This document shows positions 8,403 through 17,816 of a stretch of DNA of 64,000 bases, piece after piece. The translations under genes were made by a program, and so were the position numbers. This stretch comes from CAYQIM01 sp964417555 (GTDB lineage: Bacteria > Pseudomonadota > Gammaproteobacteria > Diplorickettsiales > Diplorickettsiaceae): contig CAYQIM010000063.1 of NCBI GenBank assembly GCA_964417555.1, positions 1 to 64,000 of the forward strand, given 5' to 3'. The notes beneath the pieces were generated by a model that saw nothing but the letters and a program-made list of their open reading frames with translations, ran no database searches and was not told the DNA's origin. Numbering within the stretch: the stretch's first letter is position 1; every line of letters begins with the position of its first letter.

Positions 8403-9887
8403 ATGAAGTTTATTAAATCTTACTTGCCAGAAGGTCTCGCACTTATCTCTGGCGGCCTTTTGGCTTTTGCCTTTGCCCCACTGGCACTGTATCCCCTGGC
8501 CATTATTTGTCCCGCTGTTTTATTACGATTGTGGTTAAACGCAACACCCCGGTTTAGCTTTTCGACTGGCTTATTTTTTGGCATTGGTTTTTTTACCGTC
8601 GGTGTATCCTGGGTTTTTATTAGCATCCACGTATTTGGACATACCTCAATCTTTTTGTCTTTCCTTATTACCGCATTATTTATTTTTATCTTAGCTTTAT
8701 TTATTGCGTTTCAAGGTTATCTTTTAAATTTCTTCTTTCCTGAAAACAATCGAATTAAGTGTTATCTGATGTTCCCTGCCCTTTGGGCACTGAGTGAATG
8801 GGTTCGCGGCTGGATTTTTACAGGATTTCCTTGGTTATTGTTGGGCACAAGTCAAATTAACTCACCACTTGCTGGTTATACACCGTTGATTGGAGGTTTT
8901 GGTCTCGCTTTTTTAGTTACCTTCAGCTCAGCATTACTCTTGGATATAACGATAAACCTGAAAAAAAATTTCTTCTTCCCCCTATTAATACTTGTCATAC
9001 TCTGGATAGCGGGTTATGGTCTCAGCTTTATTCACTGGACCCGGACCGTTGGAAAATCGGTACAGGTCAGTCTTGTGCAAGCTAATATCCCGCAAGAAAT
9101 AAAATGGGAGCCCGAATATCTTCAGAGGTCTTTAGAAGACTATTTACAATTGACGCAAGCCCATTGGGATAGTCGGCTTATTATTTGGCCAGAGGCGGCC
9201 ATTCCAGCCTTACAACATAAGGCCTTACCCTTTTTAAACCAGCTTAGTAAAAAAGCAGTACAGCACGGAACGACATTAATTACTGGCATCCCGATTCAAA
9301 AAGGTTTTCAATACTATAATGGTATGATTGCCCTAGGTGTTGATCAGGCAACTTATTACAAACAACAACTGGTTATCTTTGGCGAATACCTTCCCTGGTG
9401 GATTGCTTGGGCACAAGGTCTTTTAAATTTACTGGATGTCCCTATGTCTAGCTTTTCGCCTGGCCCTGCAAACCAACGCGCGTTCAAAGTCGCTGGTTTA
9501 GATCTAGGCACCTTCATTTGCTACGAAATTGCTTATCCAGCCCTCGTCAGACAAGCACTTCCGCAAGCGCAATTATTATTAACTATCAATGATGACGCTT
9601 GGTTTGGTCATTCATTTGCCCTCGCCCAACATCTACAAATTGGACAATTTCAAGCATTAGCCACCGGCCGTTATCTGCTATTTTTAAGTAATACAGGAAT
9701 GACAGCAATCGTTACACCCAAAGGAAAGATTCAAGCACAACTTCCCCCTTTCCAAATCAGTGTATTAACTGACATTGTTTACAAAACCCTAGGCACTACG
9801 CCTTGGGTGAGTTATGGCGATTGTCCGATTATTATCTTTTTAGTGGGATTAGTCATCTTATGTTACGCTTATACTCTTCGCAATTGA
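8403..9887 (+). CDS. lnt: apolipoprotein N-acyltransferase
   Basis: Adds the third acyl chain to the N-terminal Cys of lipoproteins, the last step of lipoprotein maturation, in the inner membrane. About 494 residues: six or more N-terminal membrane segments, then a periplasmic nitrilase-like domain from about 220. The catalytic triad is visible as Glu in IIWPEAAIPAL, Lys in YYKQQLVIFGEYLPW and Cys in GTFICYEIAYP. A C-terminal membrane segment closes the protein. I chose the ATG at 8403 over the GTG directly before it. Confidence 0.95.
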   Translation: MKFIKSYLPEGLALISGGLLAFAFAPLALYPLAIICPAVLLRLWLNATPRFSFSTGLFFGIGFFTVGVSWVFISIHVFGHTSIFLSFLITALFIFILALFIAFQGYLLNFFFPENNRIKCYLMFPALWALSEWVRGWIFTGFPWLLLGTSQINSPLAGYTPLIGGFGLAFLVTFSSALLLDITINLKKNFFFPLLILVILWIAGYGLSFIHWTRTVGKSVQVSLVQANIPQEIKWEPEYLQRSLEDYLQLTQAHWDSRLIIWPEAAIPALQHKALPFLNQLSKKAVQHGTTLITGIPIQKGFQYYNGMIALGVDQATYYKQQLVIFGEYLPWWIAWAQGLLNLLDVPMSSFSPGPANQRAFKVAGLDLGTFICYEIAYPALVRQALPQAQLLLTINDDAWFGHSFALAQHLQIGQFQALATGRYLLFLSNTGMTAIVTPKGKIQAQLPPFQISVLTDIVYKTLGTTPWVSYGDCPIIIFLVGLVILCYAYTLRN

Positions 9888-10091
9888 ACTTTTGCTGGCG
9901 CCTTGCCCAAAAATCTAATTGCAGTGAGTCTATTTACGAATCGTCGCTAATTAAAATGTGTATTCAAATGACTTTAGCTAAAAGTCCCTATTCAGCTTTT
10001 TACATCAGGCATAAAAAAGCCTGTCAGCACACACACAAAACTGCAAGTATTTCTCATAGATCTAGCGAACAAACAACAAGGTAACTAGCTA
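9888..10091. other. lnt-leuS spacer with small hairpin
   Basis: A 204-nt spacer with no gene that I can support. CAGGC and GCCTG around 10006-10023 flank an A-rich loop and could form a weak hairpin in the leuS leader. There is no T-box or other recognisable leader RNA. Confidence 0.4.
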
Positions 10092-12596
10092 ATGATGCAA
10101 GAAGAATATCAACCTGAAGTCGTAGAAACCGAGGTACAAAAATTTTGGCAAGAACATCAATCTTTTAAAGTAACGGAAGACCTTAATAAAGAAAAATTTT
10201 ATTGTCTTTCCATGTTTCCCTATCCTAGTGGAACCTTACATGTAGGCCATGTACGTAATTATGCCCTTGGTGATGTCATTGCACGTTATCAACGCATGTT
10301 AGGCAAGAACGTTCTCCATCCTATTGGTTGGGATGCGTTTGGTTTGCCGGCTGAAAATGCTGCCCTTAAACACGACGTAGCACCAGCCGCTTGGACCTAT
10401 GCCAATATTGATCACATGCGTAGCCAGTTTAAACAGTTAGGTCTTAGTTTTGATTGGAGCCGAGAAATAACGACCTGCAAACCCGATTATTATCGCTGGG
10501 AACAGTGGCTTTTTATTCAGCTTCTCAAAAAGGGACTCGTTTATAGAAAAAACTCGCTGGTGAATTGGGATCCTGTGGATCAAACAGTTTTGGCCAATGA
10601 ACAAGTGATTAATGGCCGGGGTTGGCGTTCGGGTGCATTAATTGAACGTAAAGAGATTCCGCAATGGTTTTTAAAGATTACCGCCTATGCGGACGAACTT
10701 TTAGAAAGCCTAGATTCCTTAGTAGGATGGCCGGATGAAGTCAAAACCATGCAACGCCATTGGATCGGCCGCTCAAAAGGTTTGGCTATCCAGTTTTTAA
10801 TTAATGATCCGCAATTAACTCCCGTCGAAATCTTTACCACCCGTCCCGATACACTATTTGGCGCTACTTTTATAGCCATTTCAGCGCAGCATCCGCTCGC
10901 CCACTATGCCGCTAAAAATAATCCTAGTGTACAAAAATATCTGGATAATTATCAGCATGTACCGGTTGCAGAAGCTATTTCTGCTACACTAGAAAAGCAA
11001 GGAATCGCAACTGGCATCACTGCGCAACATCCGATGACACGCAAAACACTACCTATTTGGATAGCTAATTTTGTAAAAAACGATTATGGTTGTGGCGCTG
11101 TCATGGGCGTCCCTGCCCATGACGAAAGAGACTTTGCGTTTGCACAAAAATACAACATACCTATCATTCCTGTTATTGAAGCACTGGATAAAGGAGCAGC
11201 ACATGATAATCAAGAGCCTCTACTCGCACGCGGTCAATTAATAAACTCTGGTCCTTTTAATGGTTTATCTTCAGAAAAAGGCGCAAAGGCTATTTCTGAG
11301 TTGCTAATCAATAATGGAGTAGCTACGTATAAAACACAGTATCGTTTACACGACTGGGGTGTATCACGCCAGCGCTATTGGGGAACACCGATTCCTATTA
11401 TCTACTGTGATGCATGTGGTGCGATACCGGTTCCTGAAAAAGATTTACCGGTTGTTCTTCCAGAAGCTGTTCATTTGACCGGTGTAGGCTCTCCTTTAAA
11501 AACAATGCCCGAGTTTTATCGGACCACTTGTCCTCAATGCCATCAACCCGCCACTCGGGAAACAGATACTTTTGATACCTTTGTCGAATCTTCTTGGTAT
11601 TATGCACGCTTTGCTTGTCCTGCCCAAGACAAAACCATGTTAGACGACAGGGCAAAATATTGGACACCGGTTGATCACTACATCGGCGGTATTGAACACG
11701 CCGTTTTACATCTCTTATATGCACGTTTTTTCCATAAAGTATTACGCGATATCGAATTAGTTAATTCAAATGAACCTTTTACGCGTTTACTTACGCAAGG
11801 TATGGTTCTTAAAGACGGTGCCAAGATGTCAAAATCAAAAGGTAATACCGTCGATCCTAAAGAATTAATTAAAAAATATGGCAGCGATACCTTACGCCTG
11901 TTTGTTTTATTTGCTGCCCCACCGGAACAATCCTTAGAGTGGTCGGATAGCGGCGTAGAAGGCGCACATCGTTTTTTAAAACGGCTTTGGGCTTTTGCCT
12001 ATACCAATTCCTGGTTACAGGAATTCAACGAAGCCTGCGCATCAAATCTGTCTCATCCCATCGTCTGGACAACTATTCCGGCTGCGCAGCGGACTTTGCG
12101 GCGACAAGTCTATGAAATTCTACAACTCGCTAGACACGATTATGAGCGCCAACAATTTAATACGGTGATTGCGGGCAGCATGAAACTGTTAAATCTATTA
12201 CAATCTGCCACACAAGCATTGGATACGTCATCCGAAGTTGACAATCTTAGCCTAAAGCGAATCATTCAACATGGACTAAGCGTTCTACTGCGTTTACTTG
12301 CACCCATCGTGCCCCATATCACCCATGTTTTATGGCAGTCACTGAAGTTTAAAGGGTTAATTATAAAAGCCAATTGGCCAAAAGTAGCCGCCGATGCCTT
12401 AGCCACTGAAGAAATAGCATGGGTAATCCAGGTTAATGGTAAACTACGCGCGCATTTGTCGCTTGCAACAAATTCTGATGACGAAACCATTAAAACGGCT
12501 GTACTCAATAATCCACAAATTAAACGCTATATTGAAAATCAAGCAATCAAAAAAATTATCATTGTTCCCAAAAAACTCGTTAATATCGTTATTTAA
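10092..12596 (+). CDS. leuS: leucyl-tRNA synthetase
   Basis: Charges tRNA-Leu. Class I synthetase of 834 residues with the HIGH-type motif PYPSGTLHVGHVRNY near residue 42, the CP1 editing domain (TTRPDTLFGATF, then GVPAHDERDF), a zinc-like CxxC segment (YCDACG...CPQCH near 440-480), and KMSKS as GAKMSKSKGN near 580. The C-terminal anticodon-binding domain is complete. It leads the cluster leuS-lptE-holA-nadD-rsfS-rlmH. Two adjacent ATGs are possible starts. Confidence 0.98.
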   Translation: MMQEEYQPEVVETEVQKFWQEHQSFKVTEDLNKEKFYCLSMFPYPSGTLHVGHVRNYALGDVIARYQRMLGKNVLHPIGWDAFGLPAENAALKHDVAPAAWTYANIDHMRSQFKQLGLSFDWSREITTCKPDYYRWEQWLFIQLLKKGLVYRKNSLVNWDPVDQTVLANEQVINGRGWRSGALIERKEIPQWFLKITAYADELLESLDSLVGWPDEVKTMQRHWIGRSKGLAIQFLINDPQLTPVEIFTTRPDTLFGATFIAISAQHPLAHYAAKNNPSVQKYLDNYQHVPVAEAISATLEKQGIATGITAQHPMTRKTLPIWIANFVKNDYGCGAVMGVPAHDERDFAFAQKYNIPIIPVIEALDKGAAHDNQEPLLARGQLINSGPFNGLSSEKGAKAISELLINNGVATYKTQYRLHDWGVSRQRYWGTPIPIIYCDACGAIPVPEKDLPVVLPEAVHLTGVGSPLKTMPEFYRTTCPQCHQPATRETDTFDTFVESSWYYARFACPAQDKTMLDDRAKYWTPVDHYIGGIEHAVLHLLYARFFHKVLRDIELVNSNEPFTRLLTQGMVLKDGAKMSKSKGNTVDPKELIKKYGSDTLRLFVLFAAPPEQSLEWSDSGVEGAHRFLKRLWAFAYTNSWLQEFNEACASNLSHPIVWTTIPAAQRTLRRQVYEILQLARHDYERQQFNTVIAGSMKLLNLLQSATQALDTSSEVDNLSLKRIIQHGLSVLLRLLAPIVPHITHVLWQSLKFKGLIIKANWPKVAADALATEEIAWVIQVNGKLRAHLSLATNSDDETIKTAVLNNPQIKRYIENQAIKKIIIVPKKLVNIVI

Positions 12597-12602
12597 TTTT
12601 TT

Positions 12603-13181
12603 ATGAGTATGAGTATTCGTTTCTGCCAAATTTTTTGTAGCCTTTTATTAGTTTTAACATTGAGTGGCTGTGGATTTCAATTACGCGGTTACGGCAATCA
12701 ACAAACGCTCCCTTTTCATACGCTTTATATTGATGCAAACCCACCCTATACCCACTTTAATAAAGCATTACGACAAGCCTTAATCGCCGTTGGTGTCGAC
12801 GTCCGCTTATCGCCTCCGGCACCCATTACGCTACATATCCTTTCGCAAAACTTTACTCGTACGATGACGAGCCTAGGAAATGCAGGTCAAACGACAACCT
12901 ACTTACTTTCCTTTACTATTCTTTTTCAACTTAGCGATAGCGCTCATCACAAGCTATCACCCCTTCAAACAGTCCGTGCTACACGTAACTTTTCTATCAC
13001 ATCAAACCAATTGGGTGGCGACCTCAATACCCAGATTGATCTACAAGAAGATATGCAGCGAGATGTCATTCAACAACTCATCGCACAACTAGCTGCACCG
13101 ACAGTACGCCAAGAATTTTGCCCATCCCTGCGAGGTAGAAACTTATGCAATGGCGTTACGAACAGGTCAATCAGCAATTAA
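12603..13181 (+). CDS. lptE: LPS-assembly lipoprotein LptE
   Basis: Outer-membrane lipoprotein that plugs the LptD barrel and helps insert LPS at the cell surface. The 192 residues begin with a lipoprotein signal peptide, lipobox LSGC with Cys near residue 23, followed by the conserved GFQLRG. It lies 6 nt after leuS and overlaps holA by 37 nt, the conserved leuS-lptE-holA order. The middle is variable, as usual, so the call rests on lipobox, length and position. Confidence 0.92.
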   Translation: MSMSIRFCQIFCSLLLVLTLSGCGFQLRGYGNQQTLPFHTLYIDANPPYTHFNKALRQALIAVGVDVRLSPPAPITLHILSQNFTRTMTSLGNAGQTTTYLLSFTILFQLSDSAHHKLSPLQTVRATRNFSITSNQLGGDLNTQIDLQEDMQRDVIQQLIAQLAAPTVRQEFCPSLRGRNLCNGVTNRSISN

Positions 13182-14167
13182 ACAGCAAACCTTTAGCCGC
13201 TATTTATCTTGTGAGCGGTGACGAGCACCTTCTCGTCCAAACAGTCTGTGATAACATTCGCCACGCTGCAAAAAAACAAGGTTTTTCGGAACGCGAGGTA
13301 TTTCATGCAGAGTCCGGTTTTAATTGGCAAGCCCTGCTAACCCGTAGTAATAATTATGGCCTATTTGCAGAAAAGCAAATACTGGAGTTACATCTCGCAC
13401 AAGGATTTTCTGAAGCGGCAGCAGAAACACTTAAAACCTATGCCAATAATCCACCCGATCATAAACTCTTACTCATTATTACTGGAAAGTTAGAACGCCG
13501 TCAGCAACAAACGACATGGTTTAAACAGTTTGACGCGGTCGGTGTTTTTATACCGATATGGCCAATGGAATCCACCCAATTAGCACATTGGATTACCGAG
13601 CGCTTAGCGACATGCGGATTAAAAGCGGAAAAAGAAGCGATACAGTGCCTTATGTCGGCAACAGAGGGGAATTTATTAGCCACTGCACAAGAAATCGAAA
13701 AACTGCGCTTATACTTTGGTGCTGACACAAGTCAGGTTATTACACAAGATAAACTGATGGAAGCGCTTTCTGATAATGCGCGTTTTGATCCCTTTAAACT
13801 CACGGATGCCGCCTTACAAGGAGAGCCAATACGTTGCCTACGAATTTTAAATCGGCTCAAAGAAGAAGGCGTAGAACCTTTATTAATCTTGTGGGCATTA
13901 AGTCGCGACTGTCGACAATTAGCCACATTGGCATTTCAACTCGAACAAGGAAAAAACTTAAGGACCCTTTTCCAAACCTATCATATCTGGGAAAAACGGC
14001 AAGGACTCTTTCAGCAAGCCTTACGACGTCATTCCCTCACTCATTGGTATCAGCTATTACGATTTGCCGCACGCACGGATCGCATCGTCAAAGGTGTTGA
14101 ATCAAACGCTATTTGGCATGCACTACAACGGTTAAGCATGAGCATGGCAGGTGTAAAAATTGTATGA
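13145..14167 (+). CDS. holA: DNA polymerase III delta subunit
   Basis: Clamp-loader subunit that opens the beta sliding clamp during replication (340 residues). The N-terminal domain has the family pattern around IYLVSGDEHLLVQ, and the end has the collar domain. It overlaps lptE at its start and shares ATGA with nadD at its end, so the whole cluster is probably translationally coupled. Confidence 0.93.
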   Translation: MQWRYEQVNQQLNSKPLAAIYLVSGDEHLLVQTVCDNIRHAAKKQGFSEREVFHAESGFNWQALLTRSNNYGLFAEKQILELHLAQGFSEAAAETLKTYANNPPDHKLLLIITGKLERRQQQTTWFKQFDAVGVFIPIWPMESTQLAHWITERLATCGLKAEKEAIQCLMSATEGNLLATAQEIEKLRLYFGADTSQVITQDKLMEALSDNARFDPFKLTDAALQGEPIRCLRILNRLKEEGVEPLLILWALSRDCRQLATLAFQLEQGKNLRTLFQTYHIWEKRQGLFQQALRRHSLTHWYQLLRFAARTDRIVKGVESNAIWHALQRLSMSMAGVKIV

Positions 14168-14790
14168 TAGGTATATTGGGGGGAACGTTTGATCCTATAC
14201 ATAATGGCCATTTATATATTGCTAAAGCCTTATACGAACAGTTGCCGTGTCAGGAAGTCCGATTCATCCCTTGCAAAAATCCGGTATTCGGCAAAAAAGT
14301 GATCGCCAGCGGAAGACAAAGACTTATCATGTTAGAACGCGCTCTGCAGCCTTACCCTCATTTTGTCACCGATAAACGCGAACTTGAACGCGAAACCCCT
14401 TCTTACATGAGTGATACACTCATTTCTTTACGCCAAGAATTTAACAACACTCCTCTAGCCCTTATCTTAGGAAGCGATAATTTAGAAATTTTAGATCACT
14501 GGCACGCTTGGACCTCACTGATTCAATATGCCCATTTAGTGATCGTGCCAAGAACTTGCTATCCTGAAACCTATAGTGCACCTATCCAATCGTTCATAAA
14601 AAGATTTCAAGTTACTGACTCCCACCTATTATCGCAACAAGCCGCTGGACTTTTATTGATGACCCAGGTAAAACCCCTAGCCATCTCCGCTACGGCCATC
14701 CGAGCGGAAATTGCTAGGGGTTCAGACCCGACGGACTTATTACCTTCGTCGGTCCTAGATTACATTTTGGAACAAAAATTATACCTATGA
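14164..14790 (+). CDS. nadD: nicotinate-nucleotide adenylyltransferase
   Basis: Converts nicotinate mononucleotide to nicotinate adenine dinucleotide in NAD synthesis. The nucleotidyltransferase signature GILGGTFDPIHNGHL is at the N-terminus, and ISATAIRAEIARG with the ISSTxIR-type motif is near the end. The ATG at 14164 overlaps the holA stop as ATGA; a longer frame upstream is not needed. About 208 residues. The end overlaps rsfS by ATGA. Confidence 0.95.
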   Translation: MIGILGGTFDPIHNGHLYIAKALYEQLPCQEVRFIPCKNPVFGKKVIASGRQRLIMLERALQPYPHFVTDKRELERETPSYMSDTLISLRQEFNNTPLALILGSDNLEILDHWHAWTSLIQYAHLVIVPRTCYPETYSAPIQSFIKRFQVTDSHLLSQQAAGLLLMTQVKPLAISATAIRAEIARGSDPTDLLPSSVLDYILEQKLYL

Positions 14791-15128
14791 CACACCACGC
14801 TTCAAATAAATCGATAATCGAAAATGACATTGTTTCTATATTAGAGGACCATAAAGCCAAAGACATCGTTGTGTTGAACGTCAGTGATATCACTGATATT
14901 ACCGATCTCATGATCATTTGCACCGGTAGCTCTAACCGTCATATCAAAACCTTAGCGGATTACGTGATAGTAAATGCCAAGAAAAAAGGCTTAGAAATCC
15001 TCGGCGTAGAGGGTGAAAAAGAGGGGGAATGGATATTGATCGATTTGGTCGATGCCATTGTCCACATTATGCTCCCTCCTGTACGTGAATTTTATAATCT
15101 TGAAAAGCTGTGGGGAACACCCACCTAA
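14787..15128 (+). CDS. rsfS: ribosomal silencing factor RsfS
   Basis: Binds ribosomal protein L14 and blocks subunit joining when nutrients are scarce. The 113 residues show the Iojap/RsfS pattern: DIVVLNVSDITDITDLMIIC, GSSNRHIKTLAD, and GEKEGEWILIDLVDAIVHIM. It is coupled to nadD by ATGA and to rlmH by TAATG, the usual nadD-rsfS-rlmH order. Confidence 0.95.
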   Translation: MTHHASNKSIIENDIVSILEDHKAKDIVVLNVSDITDITDLMIICTGSSNRHIKTLADYVIVNAKKKGLEILGVEGEKEGEWILIDLVDAIVHIMLPPVREFYNLEKLWGTPT

Positions 15129-15598
15129 TGCTACTGCATTTGATTGCCGTTGGAACCCATATGCCTCTGTGGGTAAATGAAGGTTTTAAGGATTATCAAA
15201 AAAGGCTAATGAGTGAATGTAAACTTAATTTAATTACTATTACGCCTGGCCAGCGAACTAAAAACAGTAAAGTATCACAGCTTGTGGAAGAAGAAGGAAA
15301 AAAAATACGAGCTATCCTCCCTAAACAATCTCGTGTGATCGCGCTGGACGAAAGAGGCGAACTCTGGAATACAAAGCAGCTCGCAGAAAAATTACAACGT
15401 TGGCAGATAGAAAGACAAGATATGAGTCTCTTGATCGGTGGCCCGGATGGCTTAAGCAAAGACTGTTTAAACCGTGCAGAACATATTTGGTCACTGTCGC
15501 CATTAACCTTCCCTCATCCTCTCGTACGAATTATCGTTGCCGAGCAGCTTTATCGTGCATGGACTCTCTTAAAAGGCCATCCTTATCATCGTGACTAG
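15128..15598 (+). CDS. rlmH: 23S rRNA pseudouridine-1915 N3-methyltransferase RlmH
   Basis: SPOUT-class methyltransferase acting on pseudouridine 1915 of 23S rRNA in the assembled 70S ribosome. The ATG at 15128 overlaps the rsfS stop (TAATG) and gives 156 residues, the normal length. Motifs are the N-terminal LLHLIAVGTHMPLWV, VIALDERGELWNT, LLIGGPDGLS with the knot's cofactor loop, and the C-terminal HPLVRIIVAEQLYRAW. It ends the leuS cluster. Confidence 0.96.
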   Translation: MLLHLIAVGTHMPLWVNEGFKDYQKRLMSECKLNLITITPGQRTKNSKVSQLVEEEGKKIRAILPKQSRVIALDERGELWNTKQLAEKLQRWQIERQDMSLLIGGPDGLSKDCLNRAEHIWSLSPLTFPHPLVRIIVAEQLYRAWTLLKGHPYHRD

Positions 15599-15696
15599 AA
15601 AAACGAACCGGCTTGTTCTGTATATCGATAAAGGAGATTTAAAAACCTTTTGGAGTATAAGGATTAACAAACAGTGGCGAGTTATCTTCATCAAAC

Positions 15697-15778
15697 GTCA
15701 TGGCGAGCGAGTGCAATGAGCCTAGCCATCTAGTGATGATTTTTCTGGATTGCCGCGCGCTTCGCGCTCGCAATGACA
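15697..15778. repeat. long palindromic repeat between rlmH and pgpA
   Basis: GTCATGGCGAGCGAGTGCAAT at the left and its approximate complement ATTGCCGCGCGC...CTCGCAATGAC at the right flank about 25 nt, so the unit can fold into a long hairpin. It is GC-rich against an AT-rich background. It lies between convergent genes and is related to the shorter palindrome at 5772-5801. Confidence 0.65.
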
Positions 15779-15816
15779 GTTATCATTTATAACATGTTTA
15801 ATAAGTCTTTAACAAA

Positions 15817-16296
15817 TCAAAAGAAAAAATAATGGATTAAATGTAAACCTATCCAAGCATAGACGGCAGCCATTAAATCATCCACCATCACACCAAATCC
15901 TCCTGGCAACCGTCTATCCATCCAAGCAATAGGCCAAGGTTTTACAATATCAAATAAACGGAACAACAAAAAACCAATAACAATCCATAACCACCCTTTC
16001 GGGGCTGCCCACATCGTAAGACCAAATCCACAAATCTCGTCCCAAACGATACCAGAATAATCGTGAATACCGATGTCACGCTCCGTCACATCGCAAATCC
16101 AAATACCAACTAAGATAGCTAATAACAAAACGAAACTATAGCTTAATAAAGAAAGAGATTGAATAAAATAATACAGTGGAATCGCTACTAAGGTCCCACA
16201 AGTACCCGGTGCAAAAGGAGATAATCCAGAACCAAAACCAAAAGCAATAAAATAAATAGGATGACTAAATACTTTAGATATGAGCGTTCGTTTCAT
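15817..16296 (-). CDS. pgpA: phosphatidylglycerophosphatase A
   Basis: Dephosphorylates phosphatidylglycerol phosphate in phospholipid synthesis, in the inner membrane. About 159 residues with the PgpA signature GSGLSPFAPGTCGTL near the N-terminus, DIHDYSGIVWDEICGF-like acidic residues in the middle, RLPGGFGVMVDDLMAAVYA near the end, and about four membrane segments. I chose the ATG at 16296; the frame also has a TTG four codons earlier. Last gene of nrdR-nusB-thiL-pgpA. Confidence 0.94.
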   Translation of the reverse strand: MKRTLISKVFSHPIYFIAFGFGSGLSPFAPGTCGTLVAIPLYYFIQSLSLLSYSFVLLLAILVGIWICDVTERDIGIHDYSGIVWDEICGFGLTMWAAPKGWLWIVIGFLLFRLFDIVKPWPIAWMDRRLPGGFGVMVDDLMAAVYAWIGLHLIHYFFF

Positions 16297-16372
16297 GACT
16301 TCTCTCAATTGTTAATTGCTTCTTGCCTGTAAGTATACCGCTAGTATCTGAAGATACGAATTTTTCAAACTT

Positions 16373-17362
16373 TCAACGAGCGGTACAGTCAGAAAAAAAA
16401 TGTTGAAATCCCTTTTGCTTTAACATAAAAGGTGTTCCAGTTGCGTCATATAAAAAAAGTCCAGGATCCTCTTTAATGACACCGATACACGTAAAAGGGC
16501 AAGCGCTATTTTTTAAAGAACGTTGTAATTCGACTTCACAAGCGGGGGGAACCGTAAAACATAATTCATAGTCGTCGCCCGCACTTAAAGCCAGTTGCCA
16601 AGCTTGTTCTAATGGCAACTCCTGTAGCGTTTTAGAAAGAGGAAGCTTATGCATAGCAATCCGCGCTCCAACTTGACTCGCTGCTAAAATATGATCTAAA
16701 TCAGCCGCTAAACCATCCGAAATATCGATAGCACTGCTAGCCAAACCGCGCAGTGCTAAACCTAATTCAATACGCGGTGTGGGCCGATTTAAACGCTGCA
16801 GCAAACACCGCTTTTGCTGCTCATTAAGATCTAATGAGATTTTTTTTTGTAAATAAGCTAATGCTAAACCCGCATCACCTAATGTTCCAGAGACATAAAT
16901 ACGATCCCCGGGCTGTGCGCCGGAGCGCAGTAATGCTTTACCAGAAGGAACAAATCCCATTGCCTGAACTGTGATAGTTAATGGTCCCTGTGTTACATCA
17001 CCACCAACCAATTGCAGATTAAATTGATCTAGCAATGAAAAAAAACTTTGAGAAAATTGTGCTAGCCAAGCTTCATCGGCAGTAGGCAATGTTAGGGCTA
17101 ACAAAATCCAAGTCGGTGATGCGCCCATAGCCGCCAAATCACTTAAATTAACGGCTAAGGATTTATAAGCTATATCATCAGGTGAAGTGTCTTCTGAAAA
17201 ATGCTGGCCTATTACTAATGTATCAGTCGTTACCACTAATTGTTGGTCTAGCGGTATCTGCAGAATAGCCCCATCATCTCCTATTCCTTGCAAGACATCT
17301 GAACGATGGGGCTTTGCTTGATTAAAAAAATGCTGAATTAAATCGAATTCGCTGATCGACAT
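16373..17362 (-). CDS. thiL: thiamine-monophosphate kinase
   Basis: Phosphorylates thiamine monophosphate to the active cofactor thiamine diphosphate. The 329 residues show the PurM/ThiL fold: GIGDDGAIL near the start, VTTDTLVIGQHF, VNLSDLAAMGASP, VGGDVTQGPLTI, AIDISDGLAADLDHI and SAGDDYELCF. It starts 10 nt after nusB, in the conserved nusB-thiL-pgpA order. Confidence 0.96.
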   Translation of the reverse strand: MSISEFDLIQHFFNQAKPHRSDVLQGIGDDGAILQIPLDQQLVVTTDTLVIGQHFSEDTSPDDIAYKSLAVNLSDLAAMGASPTWILLALTLPTADEAWLAQFSQSFFSLLDQFNLQLVGGDVTQGPLTITVQAMGFVPSGKALLRSGAQPGDRIYVSGTLGDAGLALAYLQKKISLDLNEQQKRCLLQRLNRPTPRIELGLALRGLASSAIDISDGLAADLDHILAASQVGARIAMHKLPLSKTLQELPLEQAWQLALSAGDDYELCFTVPPACEVELQRSLKNSACPFTCIGVIKEDPGLFLYDATGTPFMLKQKGFQHFFSDCTAR

Positions 17363-17372
17363 CGCAATTGCT

Positions 17373-17816
17373 TCAACTAAATTCTAAGGGACGTACCTTC
17401 TGCGCTAACTGATGTAAAGTGCCGTTTATATATTTATAACCCTCCGTTGCTCCAAAAGATTTAGCCAGTTCTATGGCTTCATTTAATACAACTTTATAGG
17501 GTAATTCAGGTTGTTGGCAAAGTTCAAAAGCCGCAAGCCGAAGAATAGCCAACTCGACCAAGTCTAATTCTTTTAATGGCCGATCGATAAAGATTTGTAA
17601 TTGTTGATCTAAAAAAGCATGTTGTTCAATAATGCATCGGACAAGTTTGCGAAAGTAATCTGTATCCACACTTACCATCTCTTCCTGGACCAAAAACTGT
17701 TTTTCTATCTCAGAATAAGAATGTTGCGTCAATTGCCACTGATAGATAGCTTGCATAGCAAAACGACGTGCACGTTGTTTTGCTTTAAAATTAGTTTTTT
17801 TTGGTTTCGATATCAT
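17373..17816 (-). CDS. nusB: transcription antitermination factor NusB
   Basis: Binds BoxA RNA with NusE (S10) and supports rRNA antitermination. The 147 residues have the conserved RARRFAMQAIYQWQ near the start, RPLKELDLVELAILRLAAFEL in the middle (shown up to 20 residues as RPLKELDLVELAILRLAAFE), and VVLNEAIELAKSFGATEGYK near the end. Its start overlaps the 3' end of nrdR by about 26 nt. The riboflavin genes that commonly separate nrdR and nusB are missing. Confidence 0.96.
   Translation of the reverse strand: MISKPKKTNFKAKQRARRFAMQAIYQWQLTQHSYSEIEKQFLVQEEMVSVDTDYFRKLVRCIIEQHAFLDQQLQIFIDRPLKELDLVELAILRLAAFELCQQPELPYKVVLNEAIELAKSFGATEGYKYINGTLHQLAQKVRPLEFS

Noticed and set aside
9888..10091. 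Regulatory leader RNA before leuS
   Set aside because: Only a weak 5-bp hairpin; no T-box or attenuator with a leucine-codon run.
11398..11724. Antisense open frame within leuS, and similar ones in scpA, znuB and clpA
   Set aside because: Shadows of strongly conserved genes; no ribosome site or family match.
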